A stretch of 64,000 nt of DNA from Liopterus haemorrhoidalis (GCA_963971575.1 OZ020618.1:35103168-35167167), one strand, 5' to 3'. Positions 44,293 to 55,889 are shown, numbered from the stretch's first letter. The notes: generated from the letters alone by a model not told the origin. A program made the numbers and translations.

Positions 44293-45599
44293 CGAGGTGT
44301 GTAAATTAAGTAACCGGACTGGCAACATTTGGGGCGCGGGACTTGGAAAGGCGGCAGGTGAACATGTCATACGTCTTCAGTACGAGTATGAACTCGCTAG
44401 GGTAATTTTGTTGTCCGTATCGACTTTTTTCGTAAAAACGTTTTTACTAGTGCGTTCTAGAAATGAATGACATTAATTTCGAGCAAGGGTATCAGGTTTT
44501 GCTTCGACTTGGGCACAGGGCTTGGGAAACTTTTGCAAAACTTCAGCAGGCCTACGGAGACAGTGTTTTGTCAAGGAACCAGGTTTTTGGTGGTTTAAGG
44601 CATTTTCAAAAGGAAGAGAGTTGATTGAAGATGAATCACGCAGCGGAAGGCCTTCATTTTCAAGAACCGATGAAAATGTCGACAGAATCCGGGTTGACAG
44701 TCAGAATGATCGGGGAAGAGTTGAATTTGACTCACACTAGCAAACAAAATATCAGAATTTGACCATGAATTGGGGATGAGAAAAATCTGCGCAAAAATGG
44801 TTCCAAAAAAACTTTTCACGGGACCAAAAAGACATCAGGAGGCAAACGTGCCTTGACTTTTAGGAATCGATTGAAAATGATACCCATTTTCTGGAACGTG
44901 TCATTACTGGTGACGAGACTTGGGTGTTTGAGTACAACCCGGAAACCAAGCGCCAGACCATGTAATGGCACACTTCAGGCTCTCCAATGTCCAAAAAAGC
45001 AAGAATGAGCAAGTCAAAGGTCAAATGCATGCTGATTTGCTTTTTTGATAGCCAGGGAATCGTCCATAAAAAGTTTGAGCCTCAAGGCCAAACTGTCAAT
45101 CAACACTTACCGAGAGGTTCTTGAAAAACTTCGAAAAATGGTAACGCGAGTGAGACCAAACATCAAAAACAACTGGATGTTGCATCACGCATAATATGAC
45201 TTGTGTATTTTATTTGCAACACGCATAAGGATGTTGCATAATATGACTTGTCACACAGCAATTTCAATAAACGAATTTTAGGCCAGTTAAAACATTTCTA
45301 TAGCTCCTCAGCCTCCTTATTCGCCTGACTTGAGTCCTTGTGACTCTTCCCAAGATTGAACAATCACCTCAAGGGACGTCATATTGGGACACTCGAAAAC
45401 ATTCAAACGTCCGTAACCGATCAGCTGAAAGCTATTTCAGTATCCGAGTTCCAGCACTGCTATGAGAATTGGAAGAACCATCTCCTGCGCTGTGTGGCTT
45501 CCCAATGAAGTTATTTTGAGGGAGACAATATTGAATTGTACCTAATTCTGTTCAAATAAAAAAAATAAATCAGTCTGGTTACTTAATTTACACACCTCA
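44293..45599 (+). mobile_element. Mariner element, full length, defective
   Basis: CGAGGTGTGTAAATTAAGTA...CCGGACTG on the left is inverted on the right (CAGTCTGGTTACTTAATTTA then CACACCTCA). TA follows the right end (45600-45601). The left flank is TT, so the left TA has mutated. Length 1,307 bp is normal for mariner. A second, deleted copy is at 505-960 on the other strand. Confidence 0.9.
44463..45540 (+). pseudogene. Mariner transposase, multiply broken
   Basis: It starts at ATG 44463 with MNDINFEQGYQVLLRLGHRA, WETFAKLQQAYGDSVLSR and an early stop. Another frame continues ELIEDESRSGRPSFSRTDEN, the linker typical of mariner. The first catalytic Asp is in VITGDETWVFEYNPETKR, and PPYSPDLSPCD carries the third acidic position. 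Around 45180-45240 a ~30-50-base tandem duplication (GATGTTGCAT...ATAATATGACTTGT twice) disrupts the second Asp box. Several stops and shifts make it non-functional. Confidence 0.85.
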
Positions 45600-45779
45600 T
45601 ATGCCTTCGATACTATTCAGTCAGCTGAGGGTTCAACTCAGTCTTAAGTCATTTCAATTTTGTCAACAAGTGGCATTTTTTGGTTCGGTAACTTATATTT
45701 ACTATAATATCTTATAGTTTTGTACTAAAATAACTATTATAAAAATCTATAATAAATTTATAACTGTTTCGAGAATAGC

Positions 45780-46910
45780 GCACACAATCAGGTGATGCGT
45801 CAGTTATCTAACGCTTCTGGCATTCCAGATATCAATAAAGTTATAATCCACGAAGTGCATTACAATAAGGATCACTGCAACTGTACAAGTAATGTTGTAA
45901 GAACGGACGCAATAAAATATCTAGGCATTTATGTTGACACGCATTTAAGATGGGATGTTCATGCGTACAATCTTCAAAATAAACTTAGAAAATTTATCTA
46001 CTTATTTATGATACTTCGACATATTCTTGATATGAAAACTTTAAAAATCTTATATTTTGGATTCATACAATCTGTCCTAAGCGGTATATTAGTTTGGGGA
46101 GGGGCTTTGGACTGTCATCTTAAAAACCTCGATATAATACAAAAATTACTTCTCAAAATAATTTATAAAACGGACTTAGGTACCCCAGTCATAGATTTTT
46201 TACTGAGACTAAAGTCTTTGATTTAAAGCAACTTTATTTTTTGGCAGTTACCAAGTATATGTTCAAATATATATAAAAAAAAAATTATTGCGTTTCCCGA
46301 ATCATACATATTCAACAAGAATTAAATCTCAGAATCTCAGTTACTCATTTGATTCAAGAAAAGTCATTGGTCAAACCTATTTTTTGTACCACATTCCTTT
46401 AATATACAATTTACACTAAGTACACGAATTTTGAAAGTATTGTCATTCTTAGCTACCAAGCATATATCAAGACTATCAAAAAAATTATTTACTCAGTCGA
46501 CAGACAAATAATTTCTCTTACATTTCATCATACATAAAACCAGATTTGCTTTAAATATATATATATATATATATATAGATTATTATAAGGTATCAATATA
46601 TGTTAGTGAAAAAAAATTTTTTTTTTGTATATATAAATTTGTATATTATACATGTTTTATTACCTTGGCATCACGACAAGCCTAGCTTTGTAATGCCAGC
46701 GTAATAAAATAAAACTGTACTCCTATATTAATTAATTGTCTTATAATAATTACAATATTTGTCAATTCAGTAATTCATAGACTGACGTTGAGTTAGAATT
46801 TAGTACATTTAAGTACATTTATTTACGGTCGATAATTATATATATATATATTTTTCTTAACTGTAATTAATATGGTAAATAAATGAATTATTACTATTAT
46901 TATGACACAG
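45780..46910 (+). pseudogene. LINE 3' half (CR1/jockey-like reverse transcriptase thumb)
   Basis: 45792-46226 encodes AIKYLGIYVDTHLRWDVHAY, NLQNKLRKFIYLFMILRHIL, LKILYFGFIQSVLSGILVWG and LDIIQKLLLKIIYKT. This is the region following the YxDD box in many CR1/jockey-group LINEs. Coding similarity continues in other frames to about 46540. A 3' region with GCATCACGACAAGCC and a terminal TAAATGAATTATTACTATTATTATG ends near 46910. No catalytic box is present, so it is 5' truncated. Confidence 0.7.
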
Positions 46911-46939
46911 TTATATTATTATTTTTGGGCTGTGTAAAA

Positions 46940-47121
46940 AAATTCCATGAAAGCCAATCACGGGTATAGTATATCGCGCGAAAAATTTTAAACGAATTCC
47001 GTAGTTGAAAAATAGACATTACTATTTATTCTCGTATGTTCAGTTCAGTACAGTAAAGAGTTATATCGAGATATCGCCATCGTGGCAGTCAGAGAGAAAT
47101 CAAGTATCTTCAGTATAGAAA
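46940..47121 (+). promoter_or_regulatory. Candidate Inr + DPE core promoter and 5' leader
   Basis: TCAGTT at 47040-47045 fits the arthropod initiator TCA(+1)KTY. With A+1 at 47042, AGATAT occupies +28 to +33 (47069-47074), matching RGWYVT at exactly the spacing a DPE needs. A second TCAGT overlaps at 47045. The leader has no upstream ATG before the start at 47122. No strong TATA box lies at -30. This could be a host promoter or that of a TE. Confidence 0.4.
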
Positions 47122-47241
47122 ATGAAAATTGCAATTTTTTTCAGTTGTGTCCTCATTCAGATATCCCGGGTGCTTGGCATCATTTGTGCTCGTACGACTA
47201 CAACGAAATTCAGTGAACCACGTGTGAACCATTCCATGTGA
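47122..47241 (+). CDS. Candidate first coding exon with signal peptide (39 codons to stop)
   Basis: ATG 47122 in a good insect start context (GAAAATGA) opens a 39-codon frame. Residues 1-19 (MKIAIFFSCVLIQISRVLG) have a basic start, a hydrophobic core and a small residue before a possible cleavage site, then ICARTTTTKFSEPRVN. TGA follows at 47239-47241. Two GTGA-type splice donors (after CACGT near 47225, and GTGACG near 47238) would allow it to be exon 1 of a longer secreted protein. Alternatively it is a short secreted peptide or chance. It matches no transposon protein I recognise. It is the only credible non-transposon coding start in the window. Confidence 0.35.
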   Translation: MKIAIFFSCVLIQISRVLGIICARTTTTKFSEPRVNHSM

Positions 47242-47605
47242 CGAAACAGAGTTCCCATAATACTTTTTTTAGCTTTGCTTTAGTTTCCTTAATGGTTTTT
47301 CACATAAAAAGTAGTGCTTTTTCATAACACGAAATTAATTTCAGCTTACATATAAATATATTTGGGTAAATTTTTTATTATACATTTGTAAACATTTCAT
47401 AGCTGATTTTGGTGGCTTTTTATATTATTTAAGTTACTTTGCTGTAACTAGTATTCGAAAGTTGAAATATTTAAATTGCACTCATCTAAATCAAAAAATA
47501 TGTTGTTGCACGTAAGGTTTCGATGTTGTTAAATTTATAATAAAATCAGAAAAATTACTGAAAATGCCTACGTAATATTATACACATTTTTAAAATAATA
47601 AGTAC
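47242..47605. other. AT-rich sequence, possible intron
   Basis: This follows the candidate exon directly. No second exon is visible before the Penelope-like element. Confidence 0.3.
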
Positions 47606-47684
47606 ATGTTGTCGACCTCAGAAGTATGAGTATGTAGTTTATTAGATTCCGGGATAATAGGTCAGGAACAAAAAATTACTCCGT

Positions 47685-47740
47685 ATTGACGTAAAACTAG
47701 TTTCGATAAACTTGTATTATCTTCTTCAGTTACACTACAT
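47685..47740 (-). ncRNA. Hammerhead-like motif, Penelope-like copy 2
   Basis: On the minus strand: AGTGTAA, CTGAAGA, one base, GATAA...TTATC (stem II), GAAAC, TAGTTTTAC, GTC, AATACG. This copy has the cleanest stem II. Stem I is weakened by ATACT changing to ATACG. Confidence 0.45.
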
Positions 47741-48256
47741 AATTCGAAACAGAGAAATGATACAAATTAGGAATTATACAATAAATTAGTCACTTGTGTC
47801 TTAATTAAATATCAAACTTACTCAATAATGGTACATTTGAAGTGATATGAATAGTCCTCCTCCAGATGAGGGTGGATAATAAATAACTGTCATATTTTAT
47901 TATAGCAATATTTTAAAAACAAATTAAAAACAAGATCAAAATCACTATAAAGTCATAAAATTATTAAGTATCACAGACTAAAATATTATAAAATAAAATA
48001 CAGTAAAATAGACAAATATCAATCACAAAATATCACAGAATTTAAAATGGAAGAAAATTAACCTTAGTTGACTAACATTGTGAAACAGACTACGATAACA
48101 TTAACGGAGATGAAAAAAAATTATAAACTAGTTAAGACAATCAGAAATTCAAATTAAAACGCGCGTATAGATTTATTATCTTTTATACAGCTGATGACGT
48201 AGTCATAACAATTGTGTAAATGGGTAGTGTCTTGTTGGACATTAATATTATTTTTA

Positions 48257-48520
48257 TTAGATTTTATGTATATCATTTCTTTTATGTCTTTTATAATAAT
48301 TTTTTTCAGTATCTAAAATAACATAACTTTCAAAGTCAAAATTATGATTTTTTTCAGTAATGTGAATAGGAAGTTGTTTTAAATTTCTAACATCTTGTTT
48401 GTGTTGTGTTATGCGTTTTTTACATACTGGCAAGTCTGTCCTGTGTATGTCGACAAACAATCTTTACATTGAATTCTGTAAATGACATTAATATCCTTAT
48501 CTTTATCTTTTATCCTAGAA
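48257..48520 (-). pseudogene. Penelope-like GIY-YIG endonuclease C-terminus
   Basis: The minus strand encodes INVIYRIQCKDC, then TYTGQTCQYV (the GIY-YIG second strand, a Cys pair before it), a frameshift near 48450, then KKRITQHKQDVRNLKQLPIH, ITEKNHNFDFESYVILDTEK and NYYKRHKRNDIH. The H-x-F-x-F-x-x-V-x-I-L-(D/E)-x-E...KR-x-x-x-(E/D)-x-I-x-I layout closes the endonuclease of Penelope-like elements. The frameshift means no functional protein. Confidence 0.8.
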
Positions 48521-48540
48521 AATAGTAGGTTAACTGTTTT

Positions 48541-48625
48541 GTAATATTTGTACGTGATTTTTATTTATTTATTTTATTTATTTTATAATTCTTTTTTATA
48601 AAAATCAGGTACAAATATTACAGAA
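48541..48625. repeat. Hairpin-forming inverted repeat
   Basis: GTAATATTTGTACGTGATTT near 48541 is inverted as AAAATCAGGTACAAATATTAC near 48601-48621, with an AT-rich loop. It adjoins the truncated end of the Penelope-like element. Confidence 0.6.
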
Positions 48626-49760
48626 CAGTACTTGACAGAATATGTTTTTGTATAAAAAATGTTACCGAATATATAACTAGCACAGTATTTTTAATTTTTA
48701 ATCAATCGATTATCACTTTGACTTTGATATAAATTCTCAATATGTTACATATTTTATAAAAACATACAGCGAATGCATACGTATAGAACTGTCACTGGAC
48801 GATCTAGATTGCAACTGCATAAAAAAGAAAACACAGTACGCATAAATAAAACGTACTGACAATATATCAATTTGTATAAAGACACGGTTGTTACGAACGG
48901 ACGTCAATGGAATAAACGAGCAATAAGTGCATTGAGAGCATATGTAATTTGATAGATTTCACGGAGTATGATGGTATGGCGAATCGTGATGACTGGCAAT
49001 CATCGGTTACATTCATACTAGCAGATCAAGTCATTGCAACAAACCATCACATTATTATATCGTGATTCGTGCTCGCATGGGACTGCGGTGTAAAATCTGC
49101 AATATTGTAACTTAATTATCAGTTCTTGACAATACCTTCGTAAATGATGCAAATAGAAGAGCATGGATAAACAGCTGTTTCGCTACCATACTAAAATAAA
49201 ACCAAAAATATTCTCGTATCAGAGAACCATTTATTCAGGTAATGGTAGTTCAGATATTATACAAGTAGCAGGCACTTTTTTCACGGCTAAGTTGATAGAC
49301 GGTAATGATCTACGCTACTTAATCTCCTAACACGAGGTATTATGTTTATACGCATTTTTAACGTCAAATAAATCGTGTCTTACATTTTGTAACTTATTGT
49401 AGACTAGCTGACTTCCTTTTAGTTAAATTTTTTCTTCTGTATTATATTTACTGAAAAATATCGAAAATAATAAGTGAGTTATATCAACTAAATTATATTT
49501 TTCCGTATAAAGTTTCTTTTATTGCGTATGTGTATAATATTTTATTTATTTATTTATTGTTTATTTTATTCTTTTTAATACTGGCTGTGTTAGGCATATA
49601 TAGCCATAGCTGCTACGTGCCACAAATTTTAACCATGATATCCAGAACTAACTGTAATTTTCATTTGCCTAAGTTATTTGTAATAAACTCTCTATTAAAG
49701 GTTTGCAGTGGGCTTTTGCTAAACAAAACAAAAAATGATCAAAAGCCTCACTTATGGCCG
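48626..49760. other. No recognised gene
   Basis: AT-rich sequence. A hydrophobic 88-codon frame at 49530-49796 runs into the palindrome below and is not credible as a gene. Confidence 0.4.
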
Positions 49761-49876
49761 GTCGCTAAAGTAAGAGATTTGTCTAACTCAAGTTAAAATC
49801 ATTTGTTTTTGTATGTTATAACATATAAAAACAAATTATTTTAACTTGAGTTAGAGAAAACTCTTACGTTAGCAAC
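49761..49876. repeat. 116-bp near-perfect palindrome
   Basis: GTCGCTAAAGTAAGAGATTT then GTCTAACTCAAGTTAAAATC at the left is inverted at the right (TTTTAACTTGAGTTAGAGAA ... CTCTTACGTTAGCAAC). The centre is GTATGTTATAACATA. Only a handful of mismatches. Transcribed from either strand it would fold into a single long hairpin. Confidence 0.8.
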
Positions 49877-50487
49877 CCGACATTAATCGGTAAAAGTTAC
49901 TAAAACTCAAAATTTTGTTCCGCTTAAACCAAAGATACAGGCTATAACTAACTCAACTTAATCATGTTATTCGAAACTGCATTAAACAAAAAGGAATCGT
50001 TTCTTCATTCAAACAAATTTTTATATACTTTTTTATTGTTATGTAAATAAATAATATGTGAGATATTTCAAAATGATATTTAGTAAGCGCCCCTCAAGGC
50101 CTCCATGTATTTATTTTATTAAAAATTGCGTTGAATGCAAAAAAAAAAAACACTTTTTAATTCTTAATAACTCTTCTTATATTGGTTGTAACAAGATAGA
50201 AGAACCATAATTTTTCTCTGATGTGAGATTTTTCTCAAATGAAATAAATAGTATTTATAGTAGGCTATATGAACCTTGACCAATATGAAAGGAAAAGTTT
50301 CAATTTTAGAAGATACGTGTATATTATTATACAAAAATATGCTATATTACCTTTATTTTTCAAAAAGTTAAGTGCTTACTCTCGTTCTAAAACTGATCCT
50401 TTCTTAGAATCTGATCCTTTTTTAGATAATAACTAAAATATAAAATATAGTTTTTAAAAATATTTTAGCCGTAAGAAAAGATAAAAG
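49877..50487. other. Repeat ending CTATCTTGTTACA (inverted) and anonymous sequence
   Basis: 50175-50310 (minus) matches 17745-17920. Nothing else is recognised. Confidence 0.45.
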
Positions 50488-50490
50488 TTA

Positions 50491-50961
50491 TGGTTGGTTT
50501 ATATACGGAACAAGAATAAGGAATAGGAAATAAGAATAGTACACAAGAATAAAAAATATTAAACCGTTTATATAGGACATAACATTTCGTCGCTGCGCCT
50601 GCGTACTTGCGTTGGCCTGTGTTTAACGTTTGTCACTTGACAGGTTCTGATTCATATAACCTTTAAAAATTTTCGTTTATTACCGTTAAAAACTTTTTTT
50701 GTTGTTTACAACCCTCTGATCACAACTGAAAAACATCTGTTGAACAAACTTTACTACCGCAGACATTTTGATTGCTGTGCGCAGGCTTATCGTGTCTTAT
50801 TCTTGAAATAAGAATAAAATGTTGAATGTTACCAACTATTCTTATGTTTAAGTTAAATTTCATTCCTACATAAACCGATATACGGCGAGGCCATGTTTTA
50901 ACATCTTGTGTACTATTCTTATTTCCTATTCCTTATTCTTGTTCCGTATATGAACCAACCA
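50491..50961. mobile_element. MITE with TTA target duplication (PIF/Harbinger-like)
   Basis: TGGTTGGTTTATATACGGAA, CAAGAATAAGGAATAGGAAA and TAAGAATAGTACACAAGA at the left are inverted at the right with about one mismatch over ~58 bases. TTA flanks both ends (50488-50490; 50962-50964), the duplication expected of PIF/Harbinger. The 350-bp interior is non-coding. The high arm identity suggests recent activity. Confidence 0.8.
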
Positions 50962-50964
50962 TTA

Positions 50965-51185
50965 GTTAGTTAAACAATCAAGATAGATTTTAAGATCGTT
51001 AAGACAAAAACTAAGACAAAGTGTTGTATGAGTGTTTCATATTTTAAGGTTAAAACTAAAACATAGGGCTATAAGTAAAACTGCGGGTAAATGTTGACTA
51101 AACCCATCATTACTATTGCTTAAGAAATAAAATATATGAGTTAGGTTTAATTAATAATTTGAGAGAAAACATGGCAAAATATTAA
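50965..51185. other. No recognised feature
   Basis: AT-rich flank ending at a short (TAA)n at 51196-51210. Confidence 0.3.
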
Positions 51186-51269
51186 CAAGCAGTAATAATA
51201 ATAATAATACCAACGTCGTGTCCGACTAAGGAAGTTCCTAAAAATTTATTATAATAATATGATCTGTCA

Positions 51270-51490
51270 TGTACTGATATGTAAATATATTGTGTAGTCA
51301 ATACGATATTATATGCTTAACAGAAACATTTCTGCAAGATAGTGTAAATAGTAGCGAACTGTTTCCTCCTGATTACAATGTTTTTCGCCGTGACCGTGAC
51401 AATACAAACTCTGTCAAAATTGATGGCGGTGGAGTCCTAATCGCGGTTAAATCTAATATAATGTGCTCTCGTAAAGAAGAATAGTCAACA
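51270..51490 (+). pseudogene. LINE apurinic endonuclease N-terminal fragment
   Basis: YDIICLTETFLQDSVNSSEL, FPPDYNVFRRDRDN and KIDGGGVLIAVKS are motifs of the APE-type endonuclease at the start of ORF2 in CR1/jockey-group LINEs (catalytic Glu in LTET). The fragment stops after 64 codons, cut by a different element on the other strand. Confidence 0.7.
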
Positions 51491-51519
51491 AGCGCTGAAA
51501 ATCTTGGGGTGTGTCTTAA

Positions 51520-52610
51520 CTATGCAAATTCTAGCCATAAAACTTTTTCAACGTATATCGCACTGAAAGGCACCTTCTCCCGTCGATACCCTATTCTTCT
51601 TTGCAGCTGCTTATCCCTCAGATCTTGCTGGCAACATTGTTCGTTTGCAGCAACTGCATCTTGAATTGATTTCCTCCAGCATTTGCGGTTAGTTGCTAGA
51701 GTTTCCCAGTTGTTATTCAGCAAGTTATTAGTTTTTAGGCTGTTTTAGAGAACATCCTTATACCATCCTTATTACATTCCGTTGACCTTCTTGCAGTGCC
51801 AACGTGGCCAGTCCATCACAGTTGATTTCTGACTAAGAGTGATTCTATACTGTATGCCCGATCTTCATTTAATACTCGTACATTATCTATATGATCTTGC
51901 CACTTGATTCGCAAAATAGAGCGTAGGCATCTTTGGTGAATTTTTTTCAGCTGATGAATGTGCCGTCACACGCTCAGTTTAGTTTGTAACCTCAGGTCGT
52001 GATTTAGCCAAATTTGTTTCCGTAGCATGTCATAACCTCTAGCTGCAGCAGATATTCTATTATTTATCTCCGAGTACAGTTTACCATCGTTGCAAAGTAT
52101 ACTCCCTAAATATTTGAAGGTCTTCGTGATCCTCAACACTTCATCGCCGACAAAGAAATCTGGTATTGCGTTACCATTAGTTGGTCTGGCCATTACTTGT
52201 TTTCGACAGATTAATCTTGAATCCGACCAGGTTACATAACGTAGCAAAGCGTTTTATTGCATTTTGCAGATCTTCAGGACTATTTGATACTAAAGCACAG
52301 TCATCGGCATATAAAGCTTGTTGAATGACGCCATATTTTAACTTAGATGGAGCTTTGTAACGAGATATCTGTGCAGACCACCGTCAATGCGTTACCGGTT
52401 ATGGACCCAGCCGATATAATCACAAAAGACTATCTCTAGCACCGATGTTAAAAAGATATTGAATAGACTAGGCGCAAGAACACATCGTCGTCTTGTGCCA
52501 AAACATATATTTAGTACCATAATTGGTACAATTGTACCAACGCGGCAACACTGATCGTCGACTGTGTCATGGCTAAGATTCATATAACCTATTAAACATT
52601 TATAACCTAA
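51520..52610 (-). pseudogene. LINE reverse transcriptase C-terminal half, degraded
   Basis: On the minus strand: RRRCVLAPSLFNIFLTSVLE (52500-52440, cf. RQGCVLAP in the reverse transcriptase), FVGDEVLRITKTFKYLGSIL, EINNRISAAARGYDMLRKQI (52190-52010), then HQRCLRSILRIKWQDHIDNV (about 51930), VLNEDRAYSI and WETLATNRKCWRKSI (51710). The order fits an APE-type LINE polyprotein downstream of the catalytic box. Several frames and stops are involved. The clade is not resolved. Confidence 0.7.
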
Positions 52611-53409
52611 AAAAATATTCCATTTACTTGAATCATTGAATAAAAAATACTAAAGGAAGAAGTATTACATGCTATTTGGGAAGACCAAGATGGTCTTTCG
52701 AAATGGCAGACGATAGTTTGAGCTGTACAGAGGCTTGGGGCCATTTCTTAAAATAATTGTTATCGGTAAAAAAAGAAAAAATACCAATCTTGATATTATC
52801 AAAAGAAGCTATTGATAGGAGATTCAAACAATCAATAAAACATTATTAGACATCTGTAATTTACTATTATTAAATTAATGATACACAAAAGTAAATAAAT
52901 ACATCAGAACTTAAGCCATACATTTATATAGACAGTACGCCATTGTCCATAAGTAACGTGTATGTTGAGATTTACCAAAATCACATTAATTCAATTATAT
53001 AATATGAGTGGAAAATCCTTACGAATGTAAAGTAATTCCTTTAGTCTTTGCATTTTGTATTTTTGCTCGTTCGCACGCAGTACAGCTAACTATTTTGACA
53101 AAATACCAAATTTCAAGTAAAATACATATTTTTATATTAAATTATAAAATAACTTTAGCCCTATATTTTATTTATGATTTATACTTTAAATTATCAACAA
53201 AGCTTAATAAACACTTTTTAATACGAAAACAACAAAATACTGGTAGCCACGTGGTCGTTGGAGTGCCGTCATTTTAGTCCCAAAAATTTGTAAGTAAAAA
53301 TCTTAAAGCCCCTTTCTTATAGTATTTTTGTCCAATGACTCAATAACTAGAATTATATTTTTGTATCTCATTAAAAATTGCATTGAAAACTAATAACTTA
53401 TTAGTAACT
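52611..53409. other. No recognised gene
   Basis: AT-rich sequence without visible repeats or coding motifs. Confidence 0.4.
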
Positions 53410-54935
53410 AGCTGAAAACCCGTGCTTCGCTACGGTATATTGATGGTCTCATTGGCGTAAAATTCGCAGTTTGTTTTTAAACTTATATATGGGTAACCTT
53501 TGTAAGCAAAAACCTAGTCGATATCCTGGTATCGATGGTCGATATTTGTCTCATCTGTCCTAAGAGATATTGAGGAATCAGTGAAAAAACATTTTCCTCC
53601 TTTTCAACATAGGGGTCGAACGTGAAAAAATCTTTTCTTAGTGGATTCTTACATCATACTGAGGAATGTACTTTCCAAATTTCTTATTTCTAACAAAAAA
53701 ATAATAATTTACCCTTTAGGAGTGAAATTTCAGAAAACTGTAAAATTACTAACGCAAGATTTTAAAAAGTCACCCATATGCCAGAAAGGAATGTCACACC
53801 TCAAGAAGCATAGAATATACGAAAAGTTTCTCCCGAATTTCATGTCTCTTTGTCAAGGGACGCTCTATCGAATAAAAAATAAAAAATACCAATTTACCCC
53901 GTTACGGATGAAATTTAAAAAAACTGTCAAAACGCTTTTTAAATAGAAACCTATGTACCAAAATGAAGTGTTATAACCCAGGAAATTTCAAGATTTCTAT
54001 AATTCGCCCCGAATGTAGATTCGCCCATTCAGGGGTTGGTAAGGGTAAAATCGTGTATTTCTGTTTTAAACATTTGTATAGGTAATATTTGTAAGCAAAA
54101 AGCAAGTCGATATCTTATTGATCCTAAGAGATATTAAGCAATCTTTGAATTCACATGACACCCCCTTTCACCCTTTAGGCCTGAAATTTAAAAAAACTGT
54201 CGAATCCGTTTCGAGATATTTTAAAAAGACACCTATGTGCCAAAAAGTAATGTTGCAACTAAACAAACACAGGAAATACGACGGAATGTATAATTCACCC
54301 CAATTGTAGATTCACCCCTTTAGGGGTTGATTAGGATAAAATCCAGAAACATGTTTTTCGGCATTTGCATGGGTAGTCTTTGTAAGCAAAAAGCAAGTCG
54401 ATATTTTATTAATCCTAAGAAATATTAAGGAATCCTTGAAATCACATGTCACCCCGTTTCACCCTTTGGGAGAAAAATTTAAAAAAAACTGTCAAAACAA
54501 TGTCAAGATATTTTAAAAAGACACCTACATGCCAAAAAGAAACGTTTTAACTCAACAAACACAGGAAATACGAACGACATATGAAATATGAACTATACGG
54601 CATGTATAGTTCACCCCGATTGTAGATTCACTCTTTTAAGGGTTGATTAGGACAAAATCCTGAAATAAGTTTTTAGGCATTTGTATGGGTTATCCTAGTA
54701 AGAAAAATATAAGTCGATATCCCATCGGCCCTAAGAGATTTTAAGGAATCCGTGAAATCACATTTCACCCCTTAAGAAATGAATTTCGAAAAATCCCTTC
54801 TTAGTGGGTGTTCAATCATGAAGGGAATATACTTTCCAAATTTCAAGTTTCTAGGATCAGGGGTTTGGGCTGGGCGGTGATGAGTCAATCAATCAGTCAG
54901 TCAGTCAGGCCACTGCCTTTTATATACATAGATAA
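53410..54935 (+). repeat. Mobile tandem array of ~300-bp units (second locus, about five units)
   Basis: It starts TAGCTGAAAACCCGTGCTTC and GCTACGG and ends GGGCTGGGCGGTGATGAG, (TCAG)n and CTTTTATATACATAGATAAG. Units match those at 9345-11555 with different copy number. Short open frames inside (53641-53946, 54118-54309) merely reflect the repeat. Confidence 0.7.
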
Positions 54936-55889
54936 GTAAATTATACGTGAGATTTCAAGGTCTAATTTAAAATAATTACTAAAATCTATATTCAAATACA
55001 TTAGGAAAATGTTTTTTTAAAATATATTGATATTAGTAAAATGTGTTAAGTTGTGCGTAAAATGTAGTAAATAATAAATTAAATGAAAATGAATTTTCCA
55101 GCCATGAACCAGTTACGGATATAATATGACAGTTATTTCGTTATTGCGTGCGAAATTTAACATAATTCCTACTTTGACAACTGTCAATTATGCTAAAGTA
55201 GCTTTTGCTGTTCAATTCGCAAATTGAATATTCGGACAAATTCTGACCACAATGTGTAATTTGAAATCGCAACTATAAATACAAATTTAATATGAAAAGT
55301 TATTAATGCGGTTTATAAAACATTTATAAAACGTATTTACTGTACTGTTATAAATTCAGTTACAAATAATTCGTTTTAAATATCATCAACGTTACATTTG
55401 ACGGGCGTACTAGGAGGCATTTGATAAACATGTGTTTGACAAAGTTAATAATCCTGATAGTTTCGAAGGCCGTGTATGCATGCTCTTTAGATTGGTTCAC
55501 ATATTAATCAAAATATTAAATTTATATTACATATTCAAATCCTAAATTAAACACAACTACTACCAACATCATAGTAAATGCTTTGATTTTTCAGTTACTA
55601 GGTGAAATAATGATGTCCAGTTTTTGATATTTTTTTCCGTTTTAAGGAAATAATTTTTTATATAAATATAGTTGGAGGCTGTATCTTTTTAGGATTTCGT
55701 AGATAATACCAAAAAACTCTTATAACTTACAGATTTGTCTGGTGTATGGTAGTAATAGTGGACAAACGGTGAATGATGATTATTTGGGATGCCAAAACAA
55801 ATTTTATGTTAAAACATTTTTTTGTTAATTTTAATTCGAGTGCCTAATACCATTATTTATATATAAATATTTTAAATATGTGCAGTATT
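54936..55889. other. No recognised gene
   Basis: AT-rich sequence. From about 55670 a partial family X-like start (TAGGATTTCGTAGATAATACC) precedes the better copy. Confidence 0.35.

Larger units (their letters stand above)
47606..48545 (-). mobile_element. Penelope-like element, 5' truncated
   Basis: On the minus strand the order is a GIY-YIG endonuclease tail (48520-48257), ~500 bases of AT-rich 3' region and a terminal block with a hammerhead-like motif ending in GAGGTCGACAACAT at 47606. 47627-48095 matches 2222-2680 closely. No reverse transcriptase remains. Confidence 0.75.

Noticed and set aside
49530..49796. Hydrophobic 88-codon frame as a membrane peptide
   Set aside because: The hydrophobic start comes from a TTTATTTATT low-complexity run and the end lies in the palindrome.
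53641..54309. Two plus-strand frames in the 53.4-54.9 kb array
   Set aside because: They are translations of the repeat unit and are not conserved in frame between units.
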